Source: an uncultured Clostridia bacterium (lineage in GTDB: Bacteria > Bacillota > Clostridia > TANB77 > CAG-508). Taken from it: 64,000 nucleotides of DNA. Numbering within the stretch: the first letter of the stretch is position 1; each line of letters starts with the position of its first letter. The translations under genes and the position numbers were made by a program. Below the pieces are notes generated by a model. That model ran no database searches. It was not told the DNA's origin and saw only the letters and a program-made list of their open reading frames with translations. The stretch covers positions 225,606-289,605 of the forward strand of contig CANPVP010000001.1 in the NCBI GenBank assembly GCA_947581825.1, given 5' to 3'. Of this stretch, positions 7,203-14,967 are shown in pieces.

Positions 7203-8204
7203 ATGAGGAAAATTTTAATACATTTGAGAACGTCTGTAAAGTTTTTGTTCCTAATAGTATTAAGTGCTATAATGATTGTAAGCTTAGTCGCTTTTGCATA
7301 TAAACCAATATATAGTGTAACATTCAATGGAGAACTAATTGGATATTGCGAAGACAAGGTTGAAATGCAAAAAAAGATAAATGAGTTTATAGAAAATGGA
7401 GAATCAGAGAATGTAGCTTTTGTTCAGATAGATGAATTACCAGAATATGAGCTATGTTTGTTAAAAAAAGGAATAGTTACTAATGATGAAGAGATTTTAG
7501 CAAAAGTAAAAGAGACAGGAACAGAATATTATCATTATTATGCAATAACGGTAGACAATAAAGAAAAATACTATGTTTCAAGCTTTTCAGAAGCTGAAGA
7601 TGTAGTAAAAAAATTAAAAGATAAGAAAAGCGATAACATAGACAAGATAAGAGTTGTTGAAAAATATGAAAAGAAGCTTGCAACATTTACGGATACAGAT
7701 AAAATAGTGAAGAAATTATATGTTAAACCTGAAGTAAAACAAACAGTAACATATGCTTCAACACATTATCAAGCAACTGGAACAATGTCTATATCAAGAG
7801 GAGCAAACAATACAAAGAAAAAGGTCGACATAGGTATTAGTCTTATAAATCCTCTTTCTGGAGTAATAAGTTCAGAATTTGGTGGTAGATGGGGAACAAT
7901 ACATAAAGGTCTAGATATAGCAGCTCCAGCAGGAACAAAAATAAAAGCAGCTGCAGCAGGAACAGTTAAATTTTCAGGATGGAATTCAGGAGGATATGGA
8001 AATCTTGTTATAATTTCACATGGAAATGGTGTAGAAACATATTATGCACACTGTAGTGCAGTAGATGTAAAAGCAGGACAAAAGGTATCTCAAGGACAGG
8101 TAGTATCAAGAGTAGGAAATACAGGAGATTCATATGGAAACCATTGTCACTTCGAAGTAAGAGTTAATGGTGTGGCACAAAACCCACGTAATTATGTATA
8201 TTAA
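7203..8204 (+). CDS. Membrane-anchored M23 (LytM-type) peptidoglycan endopeptidase
   Basis: A 333-residue protein with an N-terminal signal-anchor (residues about 13-32), an extracytoplasmic spacer, and a C-terminal M23 zinc metallopeptidase domain. Zinc and catalytic residues are visible: HKGLD (His234, Asp238) and HCHFE (His314, His316). The lead-in INPLSGVISSEFGGRWG is typical of M23 domains. It should cleave peptide cross-links in peptidoglycan outside the membrane. The ribosome binding site GAAAGGAAG precedes the ATG. It is monocistronic, with its own promoter and a strong terminator. A sporulation or division role is possible but not shown. Confidence 0.88.
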   Translation: MRKILIHLRTSVKFLFLIVLSAIMIVSLVAFAYKPIYSVTFNGELIGYCEDKVEMQKKINEFIENGESENVAFVQIDELPEYELCLLKKGIVTNDEEILAKVKETGTEYYHYYAITVDNKEKYYVSSFSEAEDVVKKLKDKKSDNIDKIRVVEKYEKKLATFTDTDKIVKKLYVKPEVKQTVTYASTHYQATGTMSISRGANNTKKKVDIGISLINPLSGVISSEFGGRWGTIHKGLDIAAPAGTKIKAAAAGTVKFSGWNSGGYGNLVIISHGNGVETYYAHCSAVDVKAGQKVSQGQVVSRVGNTGDSYGNHCHFEVRVNGVAQNPRNYVY

Positions 8205-8222
8205 TAAAAAACTTAATACTAT

Positions 8223-8254
8223 AAAAAACTCGCTATTAAATAGCGAGTTTTTTG
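8223..8254. terminator. Bidirectional terminator between convergent genes
   Basis: Perfect stem AAAACTCGCTA/TAGCGAGTTTT with loop TTAAA, with flanking A and T tracts. It serves the M23 gene and the convergent DUF2207 gene. Confidence 0.9.
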
Positions 8255-8271
8255 CTGTATTAAGTAACTTT

Positions 8272-9966
8272 TTATCTAAAGCCTCCACCTGAACTACCAC
8301 CAATGCTTCCACTTCCGCCATAACTGCCAGAAGATTGTGAACTCATATATGAGCTATGTGCTGCATGATAACCAGAATAAGAGATATTTGAGATTGCAAT
8401 TGTTGTAAATTCAGTATTTATATTTGATATTTGATTCATGTCAGGATATAGTAAACTAAATTGTTCACTAACTTTATCAGCAATGCCAAGAAGTTGCGCA
8501 AATATTAAATATTCTTCCCAGAGTTGAACTTCGATAGCTTCTCTTTTGTTAATTAAACTATAATCTAATAAGAATCTTTTCAAACCTTGAAGTTTCATAG
8601 CTTCTTTTTGTAGTTCTATATTAACTTTTTTCGCAGAATGATTTTTATGGAAAAATAAAAATTTCTTTGTCAAAGTTGTAGTTGTAATAAGTCCTTCTTG
8701 CTCAAATTGCTTAGTATAATTTGATATAACATTAGCAAACCATTTTTCAATTTGAGAATAGTTCTTTTCACAGTATTTTTTAAATTCTTGAGGTTCTAAC
8801 AATAGATTACTACCACTAGCACTTCTAAAATAATCCAATAATTTTTGTTCTTGGGCATTTTCACAATGAGAAAAATTTGAAAAGTCAATTGCATATTTGT
8901 TATCTTTAACACTAAAATGACCAGATTTTGTATTAGATAATTTAATATAACCTTTTTGGATCCAAATCAATAATATTGCTCCGATTAAACCAGACTTATC
9001 TTTTATAATATTATATTTTTCACCTATCCAGTAAGCTTTGAAAATATCTTTATTGCAAGGGATTTCTCTCCAGTAATCCGATTTTTTCACAGAAGGAATT
9101 TTATTTCCACCATCAAATATCATTTCAGGTGCATTAAATAGGTATATTGTTATAAGTATTGCAGCGAATAATAAAAAGATAAATAAAAGAAGACCTATAA
9201 CAAAAATAACTAAGAGAACTTGATTCTTTTGTAGTTTATTAGCATAGTCTTGAGTTTCCTGTAAATCTTGCTCGAATGTTAAATTTAATCTATTTCCTGC
9301 AGGAAAATAATTTTGATTAAATTTTGCAACTGCAATCATATAGTTTGAACTTTTAAAAGTCTCAGATGTTTTTAAAACGATTACTCCATCTTTTATTTCA
9401 GTTGTACCTTCAAATCCAAAAGAATATATTTGAGTATTATCAGTTGTGAATTGGTATGGTGAAGAAATTTGTACTTGAATTGAATCAACAGTATTATCCA
9501 TTTCTATTGGCATCAAGAAGAAGTTTATTCCTTGACTGTCAGTGTATTGGTTGATAAAGTTGGTAATTTTATAATTTAATGTATAAGTTCTATCACCATA
9601 ATTGCTGATTCCCCAACATAATTCTATTTGATTATCAGCTCTGTGAATGCCACATTTATATTTCTTTTCGCTGAATGAATCATCTACATCCCAAGAACTA
9701 TCATAGGAATACTCTGTTCCAGTATCATCATGAACTGTGAAATCTTTTATCTCGCAATTCTTTAAATTGCCATAAGGCTTATAGCCTTCCGTTCCAGAAG
9801 ATAGATGAGCTTTCCATATTTCTGTAATATTTGCTGTTCCACTAGAGTCTATATGGATACGCATATCTATACTATCAATTGAATTGGCTTGACAAAATGT
9901 AGAAATGCAAAGCATAGCAAAAAGAAATAAAAAAGTGAAAAACACTTTCGATACATTTCTTTTCAT
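8272..9966 (-). CDS. DUF2207 domain membrane protein with Gly/Ser-rich C-terminus
   Basis: A 564-residue protein: signal peptide (residues 1 to about 26), an extracytoplasmic N-terminal DUF2207 domain (MRIHIDSSGTANITEIWKAH, LCWGISNYGDRTYTLNYKI), one central transmembrane helix (VLLVIFVIGLLLFIFLLFAA), a cytoplasmic region with winged-helix-like segments (SGLIGAILLIWIQKGYIKLS), and a low-complexity Gly/Ser tail ending GGGFR, all characteristic of DUF2207 proteins. Start chosen at 9966, where AAAGGAG lies 7 bases upstream. It is divergent from the cad genes. Family function is unknown. Confidence 0.8.
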   Translation of the reverse strand: MKRNVSKVFFTFLFLFAMLCISTFCQANSIDSIDMRIHIDSSGTANITEIWKAHLSSGTEGYKPYGNLKNCEIKDFTVHDDTGTEYSYDSSWDVDDSFSEKKYKCGIHRADNQIELCWGISNYGDRTYTLNYKITNFINQYTDSQGINFFLMPIEMDNTVDSIQVQISSPYQFTTDNTQIYSFGFEGTTEIKDGVIVLKTSETFKSSNYMIAVAKFNQNYFPAGNRLNLTFEQDLQETQDYANKLQKNQVLLVIFVIGLLLFIFLLFAAILITIYLFNAPEMIFDGGNKIPSVKKSDYWREIPCNKDIFKAYWIGEKYNIIKDKSGLIGAILLIWIQKGYIKLSNTKSGHFSVKDNKYAIDFSNFSHCENAQEQKLLDYFRSASGSNLLLEPQEFKKYCEKNYSQIEKWFANVISNYTKQFEQEGLITTTTLTKKFLFFHKNHSAKKVNIELQKEAMKLQGLKRFLLDYSLINKREAIEVQLWEEYLIFAQLLGIADKVSEQFSLLYPDMNQISNINTEFTTIAISNISYSGYHAAHSSYMSSQSSGSYGGSGSIGGSSGGGFR

Positions 9967-10043
9967 AAGTGAACTCCTTTCTATTATTAAAATATATAAT
10001 GTATTATAATATGAGAAAGCAGAAAATACAATAATATATAGTA

Positions 10044-10101
10044 TTGACATGAAGAATAAAAAATGTTAATATTAATATATGAACAGATGAACATATGTTG
10101 A
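10044..10101 (+). promoter_or_regulatory. cad operon promoter with overlapping ArsR/SmtB-type operator
   Basis: Consensus promoter TTGACA (10044-10049), 17-base spacer, TAATAT (10067-10072). Just downstream, over the expected start site, is TGAACATATGTTGA (10088-10101), a near-perfect palindrome, plus an extra TGAACA half-site at 10080-10085. This is the classic operator shape for metal-sensing ArsR/SmtB repressors. It implies autoregulation of the repressor and the efflux ATPase by metal. Confidence 0.75.
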
Positions 10102-10146
10102 AAATAATTTATACATTAATAGAAAAGAATTTGTGAGGAGAGGATG

Positions 10147-10512
10147 ATGAAAATGGAGGATTTTGTTTGCGGAGAAAAATGTCCACATTATAAAGTTATA
10201 AAAGATGTAGAGATGAAAACTCCGGATGAAGAAGAAATATTAGATTTAGCTGATATGTTTAAAATATTTTCTGATAGTACAAGATTGAGAATAATACTTG
10301 CAATTATAAATACAGAATTATGTGTATGTGATTTATGTGAATTATTAAACTTAAATCAATCAACAGTATCACACCAATTACAAATTCTTAGAACATCGAA
10401 ATTAGTGAAATATAGAAAAGAAGGAAAACAGGTATTTTATAGTTTGCAAGATGGGCATGTAGAGCAAATAATATCTCAAGCATTAGAACACATTCAGGAA
10501 GGAGGCAGATAA
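10147..10512 (+). CDS. CadC/SmtB-like ArsR-family metal-responsive repressor
   Basis: A 121-residue winged-helix repressor. An N-terminal cysteine-containing arm (CGEKCPHYK) and the ELCVCDLCELL motif in helix 3 supply the thiol ligands of a CadC-type (alpha3N) Cd/Pb/Zn site. The recognition helix is NQSTVSHQLQILRTSKLV and the wing is YRKEGKQVFYSL. Metal binding should release it from the operator just upstream. I prefer the ATG at 10147 because the GAGGAG ribosome binding site is too close to the ATG at 10144. The stop is one base before the ATPase start, so the two are co-translated. Confidence 0.88.
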   Translation: MKMEDFVCGEKCPHYKVIKDVEMKTPDEEEILDLADMFKIFSDSTRLRIILAIINTELCVCDLCELLNLNQSTVSHQLQILRTSKLVKYRKEGKQVFYSLQDGHVEQIISQALEHIQEGGR

Positions 10513-10513
10513 T

Positions 10514-12496
10514 ATGAGACAAAAATGTGAAAAGTGTGGTAGATATAATTGTATATGTAATATTAATCAAGAGCATAATCATCATGATTGCAAGCATGAA
10601 CATGAGGAGCATAGTCACAAACATGAACATAGTCATGGATGTTGTGAACATTGCCATGGTAGTCATGAAGAAAAAGAAGAAATATCAAAATTAGAAATTG
10701 GATTATACATTGTAGCTATAATTTTATTTATTGCATCAATATTTATAATACCAGAAAAACTAAAGGCTATTAGCTTTGGAGCTGTTATTATATTGGCAGG
10801 TATTGATATAATATTTGAAGGAATTAAAAATATATTTAAGTTGAACTTTGAAGAAACTACTTTGATGACAATTGCAGTTATAGCAGCTTTTATATTAGGA
10901 GAATATATGGAAAGTGCAGTTGTAATTCTATTATCAAAGTTTGGAGAGTTTCTAGAAGAAAAAACTTTAGAAAAATCTCAGCAAAGTATTCAAGAAATCT
11001 CTGAAATAAAAGAAGAGAATGTAAATTTATTTATAAATGATAATGAAACAAAAATAGTTGATGCAGATGAAGTAGAAGTTGGAGCAAAAATATTAATAAA
11101 ACCTGGTGAGAGAGTTCCTTTAGATTGCACTATTTTATCTGGTGAATCAAAATTAGATACTTCAGCAGTAACAGGTGAAAGTAAATTGAGAAAAGTAAAA
11201 ATGAATGATGAAATCTTATCTGGAAGTATAAATACAGAAGGTGCAATAGTGTGCAAAGTAGAAAAAATTTCAGAAAATTCAACAGCTTCTCAAATAATTG
11301 AATTAGTGAATGAAGCAGTAAATAATAAAGGAAAAACAGAAAATGTAATTACCAAATTTTCTAAAATTTATACTCCAATAGTAATGATTATTGCATTAAT
11401 AATAGCGATAGTTCCTGCAAGTTTAGGTTTTCTTACATATCAGATATGGATAAAAAGAAGTCTTATCTTTCTTGTAGCATCATGCCCATGTAGTATAGTA
11501 ATATCAATTCCTTTGGCTATGTTTGCGGGAGTAGGAATTATGGCTAAAAGAGGACTTTTAGTAAAAGGAACGAAACATATAGAGGATTTAGCTAATATAA
11601 AAATTGTTTGCTTTGACAAAACAGGCACTCTAACTACAGGTAAAAAAGAAGTAGATAAATTAAATGTAATAAAAGAATTTGATAGAGAAAAAGCAATAAA
11701 CTATATGATTAGTTTAGAAAGTTTATCAAATCATCCAATTAGCTATGCAATTTTAAATTTAAATAAAGATGCAGTTAAACAAAAGGTAGAAAATTATAAA
11801 GAGATAGCGGGAAAAGGTTTATACGGAACAATAGAAGGCAAACAAATTATTTTTGGAAATAAAAAACTTTTAGAGGATTATAAAATCAATTGTAATAATA
11901 TTACAGAAAAAGAAGGCTCAATATATTTAGTGGTAGATATGAGTATTGTAGCTGATGTAAGTTTTAAAGATGAAATCGAGAGTAGTAATAAAAATATTGT
12001 GGCAGATTTAAATAATGTTGGCGTAAAAAGAGTTGTTATGATGACAGGAGATAATTTAAAAGAAGCACAAAGAGTCGGAAATGAGTTAAATATAAAAGAA
12101 ATATATGCTGACCTATTGCCAGCTGATAAACAGAAAAACGTAAAAGATTTAAAACAAAGAGAAAAAGTTATTTTTGTTGGAGATGGAATTAATGATGGAC
12201 CAGTTATTGCTGCTTCTGATTTTGGAATTTCAATGGGAAAAGGTACAGAAATTGCAAATAATGTATCAGACAGTATCCTGATTTCTAATAATATAGATAT
12301 TATACCTCATTGTATAAAAGATGCAAAAAAGACTATGAGAATTGTAAAATTTAATATAGCTTTTTCACTAATTGTAAAGTTTTTAGTATTAGTACTAGGA
12401 GTTCTTGGTATAGCACCAATGTGGAGTGCAGTAGTAGCAGATACTGGTGTAAGTACAATAACAATATTAAATGCGGTTAGAATTTATAAAGAATAA
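10514..12496 (+). CDS. cadA: Heavy-metal (Cd/Zn/Pb-type) P1B-ATPase, CadA-like
   Basis: A 660-residue ATP-driven metal exporter in the cytoplasmic membrane. Visible motifs in order: a His/Cys-rich N-terminus (13 His within residues about 21-52) in place of a folded HMA domain, TGES actuator motif, the metal-gating SCPCS motif (Cys324-Pro-Cys326), phosphorylation site DKTGTLT (Asp368), HP dipeptide in the nucleotide domain, and hinge GDGIND. The CPC motif with paired CadC-like repressor indicates Zn/Cd/Pb efflux. The start is next to the repressor stop with GGAGG upstream. The N-terminus probably buffers or senses metal. Confidence 0.93.
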   Translation: MRQKCEKCGRYNCICNINQEHNHHDCKHEHEEHSHKHEHSHGCCEHCHGSHEEKEEISKLEIGLYIVAIILFIASIFIIPEKLKAISFGAVIILAGIDIIFEGIKNIFKLNFEETTLMTIAVIAAFILGEYMESAVVILLSKFGEFLEEKTLEKSQQSIQEISEIKEENVNLFINDNETKIVDADEVEVGAKILIKPGERVPLDCTILSGESKLDTSAVTGESKLRKVKMNDEILSGSINTEGAIVCKVEKISENSTASQIIELVNEAVNNKGKTENVITKFSKIYTPIVMIIALIIAIVPASLGFLTYQIWIKRSLIFLVASCPCSIVISIPLAMFAGVGIMAKRGLLVKGTKHIEDLANIKIVCFDKTGTLTTGKKEVDKLNVIKEFDREKAINYMISLESLSNHPISYAILNLNKDAVKQKVENYKEIAGKGLYGTIEGKQIIFGNKKLLEDYKINCNNITEKEGSIYLVVDMSIVADVSFKDEIESSNKNIVADLNNVGVKRVVMMTGDNLKEAQRVGNELNIKEIYADLLPADKQKNVKDLKQREKVIFVGDGINDGPVIAASDFGISMGKGTEIANNVSDSILISNNIDIIPHCIKDAKKTMRIVKFNIAFSLIVKFLVLVLGVLGIAPMWSAVVADTGVSTITILNAVRIYKE

Positions 12497-12519
12497 TATT
12501 GTTTAATAATTTGATATAT

Positions 12520-12738
12520 ATAAAACGAAAGAACACATCTTACCATAACAAAGACGTGTTCTTTCTAAATAACCTCTTCCATAAATCCTCCTTTAAAAAT
12601 TATTTCTCTATTACTTAAACACCTAAACTTGTTGATCTCTTATCAACTCAGATATATAAATCCAATGTGTGTAATAGAATTAGTTTGAAGAGCTTTTGTA
12701 TTGGTCATGAGGGTAAACATCTTTACCAGTTCCGACCT
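12520..12738 (-). ncRNA. Candidate 0.2-kb structured noncoding RNA
   Basis: The 374-base gap between the metal ATPase and the cyclophilin gene holds a minus-strand transcription unit: its own promoter (12745-12773), about 215 bases, and a long terminator hairpin. Within it are a nested 5' stem (GGTC 12703-12706 pairing with GACC near 12734; inner GGTAAA/TTTACC 12712-12727) and a central hairpin GTTGAT/ATCAAC (12631-12647). Near the 3' end a perfect Shine-Dalgarno AAAGGAGGA precedes a 5-codon frame MEEVI (12582 down to 12565) that stops at the terminator. I do not recognise an Rfam family; 6S seems unlikely because the two ends do not pair. Confidence 0.45.
12526..12566 (-). terminator. Terminator of the candidate ncRNA
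   Basis: Stem of 14 positions (12527-12540 with 12552-12565; core AAAGAACAC/GTGTTCTTT) with one mismatch. In the minus direction it is followed by GTTTTATATATA. It could also catch plus-strand read-through from the cadA-like gene, but the plus-strand side lacks a T tract. Confidence 0.65.
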
Positions 12739-12744
12739 AATATT

Positions 12745-12773
12745 ATTATAGCATATTTATGGAAAAAATACAA
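12745..12773 (-). promoter_or_regulatory. Promoter of the candidate ncRNA
   Basis: On the minus strand TTGTAT (12773-12768), 17-base spacer, TATAAT (12750-12745). A start near 12738 would begin the RNA just before GGTCGG. Confidence 0.6.
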
Positions 12774-12813
12774 TAGATTTACATAATATTGTGCGTAAAA
12801 ATATAAAAAAATA

Positions 12814-12842
12814 TTGAACAAAAAAATATTAAATGATAATAT
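12814..12842 (+). promoter_or_regulatory. Sigma-A-type promoter for the cyclophilin gene
   Basis: TTGAAC (12814-12819), 17-base spacer, TAATAT (12837-12842), 28 bases before the ATG. Confidence 0.55.
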
Positions 12843-12870
12843 TATAAAGAAAAATTGTTAGGAGGTAAAA

Positions 12871-13752
12871 ATGAAAAATAATATTAAAATTATTTTAGCA
12901 ATATTGGTTATTATTATAATTACAGGAGGAATAGTTGTGTTGGTAATGAATAACGGAAAAGATACAGAAAGTAAAAGAATAAGTAGAGATGAAAGCAAAG
13001 CTAATAATAGCAATGAAACCACTTTCACAACAACAGATAACAATACTGTAGATAATGATACAACAGATAATACAGTAAAAAATGAAACTACAAATAACAA
13101 TACAACTACGGATGATTCTTCTAAAACTGAAAAATCAGATTATGAAAAATATGCAGAAAAGCAAATGGCAAAACCTAAAAAGGGAGAATCAATTGCAGTA
13201 ATACATGTAAAAAAATATGGAGATATAACTGTTAAATTTTTTGATGATGTAGCACCAAAAGCAGTTGAGAATTTCAAAACTCATGCTAAAGATGGATATT
13301 ATAATGGAGTAATATTTCACAGAGTTATAAATGAATTTATGATACAAGGTGGAGATCCATTAGGTACAGGATATGGTGGAGAAAGTATTTGGGGCAAAGG
13401 TTTTGAAGAAGAGTTATCAGAAGAAATCTTACCATATAGAGGAAGTTTATGTATGGCAAGTTCTGGAACAGGAACTTCATCATTAGGAAGCCAATTTTTT
13501 ATAACTCAAGCACATTACGATGAAGAAACAGCTCAACTTCTTAAAGAATATTATCAATTCCCACAAGGAATAATTGATATGTATAAAAAATATGGTGGAT
13601 ATATGAGTTTATATCAACAATATACAGTATTTGGACAAGTAATAGAAGGAATGGATGTTGTAGATAAAATAGCAAGTACAAAAACAGATTCAAATGACAA
13701 ACCACTAGAGGATGTTGTAATAGAAAGTATAGAAATAAAAGAATATAAATAA
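12871..13752 (+). CDS. Membrane-anchored cyclophilin-type peptidyl-prolyl isomerase
   Basis: A 293-residue protein with an N-terminal transmembrane anchor (residues about 5-25), a Thr/Asn/Asp-rich low-complexity linker (to about residue 95), and a cyclophilin domain carrying the signature FHRVINEFMIQGGDP (from residue 149) and GSQFFIT. It catalyses cis-trans isomerisation of prolyl bonds, here outside the membrane, so it probably helps fold secreted or wall proteins. An insertion (ETAQLLKEYYQFPQGIIDMY) near the C-terminus is longer than in minimal cyclophilins. The ribosome binding site TTAGGAGG is strong. Single gene with its own promoter and terminator. Confidence 0.9.
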   Translation: MKNNIKIILAILVIIIITGGIVVLVMNNGKDTESKRISRDESKANNSNETTFTTTDNNTVDNDTTDNTVKNETTNNNTTTDDSSKTEKSDYEKYAEKQMAKPKKGESIAVIHVKKYGDITVKFFDDVAPKAVENFKTHAKDGYYNGVIFHRVINEFMIQGGDPLGTGYGGESIWGKGFEEELSEEILPYRGSLCMASSGTGTSSLGSQFFITQAHYDEETAQLLKEYYQFPQGIIDMYKKYGGYMSLYQQYTVFGQVIEGMDVVDKIASTKTDSNDKPLEDVVIESIEIKEYK

Positions 13753-13756
13753 TAAG

Positions 13757-13795
13757 AAAACACTGGTAAGAAAAATGCTTACCAGTGTTTTTAAA
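13757..13795. terminator. Bidirectional terminator between convergent genes
   Basis: Perfect 14-bp stem (13757-13770 with 13778-13791; core ACACTGGTAAG/CTTACCAGTGT) with A-rich and T-rich flanks. It overlaps the stop codon of the minus-strand gene at 13791. Confidence 0.85.
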
Positions 13796-14222
13796 AAATC
13801 CATTTGAATAAGCCATGTTCACTACAATAAAGATATGCGGAAATAATTTCATCATCTACAACTTTAAAATTGACAACTGGAGAGTCATTTTTTAAAATAT
13901 TTTTTCTTTGACCACCTTTTTTTGTATTTATATAAGCCCAACAAATAGAGTTTGGTGTTAAGTATGATTTGTCAACGATTACAGAAATGGATTTTCCATC
14001 AATAGTTTTTCCAACTTTGAAAATATTGTTTTCATGAGTATTCTTTAATGAATGTGTAGAATTACTTTTTTCATTTTGATTTGAATTCTTAGAATTAATG
14101 ATTTGAGGAGTGAGTTCTTCCATTTCTTGTCTACAACAATACATAGGGATTCCAGTGTTGTTTATAACACCGATAATATTACCACAATCTTTACACATAT
14201 AAAATTTTTGAGTCCTAAACAT
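13791..14222 (-). CDS. Desulfoferrodoxin-like protein with degenerate superoxide reductase domain
   Basis: A 143-residue protein. The N-terminal desulforedoxin domain is intact (Cys10, Cys13, Cys29, Cys30), which binds Fe(SCys)4. The C-terminal half follows the neelaredoxin/superoxide reductase fold pattern (GKTIDGKSISVIV... and YCSEHGLFKW with Cys133 and His136). However, the positions that align to the three other His ligands of the catalytic Fe (KHVP, HPM and KHYI in canonical proteins) carry Asn or Ser here. It therefore probably does not reduce superoxide in the usual way. Start at 14222 is fixed by GGAGG 6 bases upstream. Confidence 0.7.
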   Translation of the reverse strand: MFRTQKFYMCKDCGNIIGVINNTGIPMYCCRQEMEELTPQIINSKNSNQNEKSNSTHSLKNTHENNIFKVGKTIDGKSISVIVDKSYLTPNSICWAYINTKKGGQRKNILKNDSPVVNFKVVDDEIISAYLYCSEHGLFKWIF

Positions 14223-14294
14223 AAAAACCTCCAATAAATATTAATATTATTATGCTAAAATTTCCGAAAAATATAACAATATATATAAAAGTAT

Positions 14295-14323
14295 TTGTAA
14301 ACAAAAATAAAGAATGTTATAAT
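14295..14323 (+). promoter_or_regulatory. Sigma-A-type promoter for the YcxB-like/transglutaminase operon
   Basis: TTGTAA (14295-14300), 17-base spacer, TATAAT (14318-14323), about 73 bases before the ATG. Confidence 0.6.
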
Positions 14324-14395
14324 TTAGGAAGAAAATTATATAAATATTATTTTATTTGTTATTTATACATATAGGAAGGATGAATAGATAATAAA

Positions 14396-14956
14396 ATGGA
14401 AAGTTTATTTGAAAATAAAACCGAATATTCGAAAGAATTATATGATGAATATATAGAATTTCATAATAAAAAATATGGATTTAAGGAAATACTATATTTT
14501 GTAATAGCAGTTATATTCTTTATTATGTTTGCAATTTTAACTATAAGTAATTTTATTAAAGGATATAGAAGATTTCAATGGGAGTTTATAGGAATTTTAA
14601 TATTAGGATTATTGATTTTAGTGGCATATAAAAAACAAATACAGAAATTCAAACAACAATATGAAAAAGTTGAAAAGTCAACAAAAACAGAAAATATTGT
14701 AATATATAGTTTTTTCGAAAGATATTTTACAACATCATATCATGGTAAAAATGATAGAATATATTATATAGATATAAAAAAAGCTTTTGAATTAAAAGAT
14801 AGATATTATTTTTATATAGACAATAGACATGCTTTTATTCTATTGAAAGCTAATTTTACAAAAGGTAGTGAAAAAGATTTTATAGAGTTTATAAATAAAA
14901 AAATTCGCTTTAAAATAAAAAAAGTAAAAGAAAAAAAGGTTAAAGAGAATAAATAA
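14396..14956 (+). CDS. YcxB-like membrane protein
   Basis: A 186-residue protein with two adjacent transmembrane helices (ILYFVIAVIFFIMFAILTIS and FIGILILGLLILVAY) followed by a cytosolic domain of the YcxB-like C-terminal type (ENIVIYSFFERYFTTSY, then YYFYIDNRHAFILLKANF) and a lysine-rich tail. The ribosome binding site AGGAAGGA lies rather far (15 bases) from the ATG. It is the first gene of a three-gene unit with a double transglutaminase-like protein and a small unknown protein. Function of YcxB proteins is not known. Confidence 0.7.
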   Translation: MESLFENKTEYSKELYDEYIEFHNKKYGFKEILYFVIAVIFFIMFAILTISNFIKGYRRFQWEFIGILILGLLILVAYKKQIQKFKQQYEKVEKSTKTENIVIYSFFERYFTTSYHGKNDRIYYIDIKKAFELKDRYYFYIDNRHAFILLKANFTKGSEKDFIEFINKKIRFKIKKVKEKKVKENK

Positions 14957-14967
14957 AAGGAGAAAAT

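Noticed and set aside
12496..12870. 6S RNA as identity for the candidate ncRNA
   Set aside because: 6S requires a long stem between its two ends and a central bubble; the ends here do not pair.
13791..14234. Start of the desulfoferrodoxin-like gene at 14234
   Set aside because: The GGAGG ribosome binding site lies inside the added codons and is correctly spaced only for the ATG at 14222.
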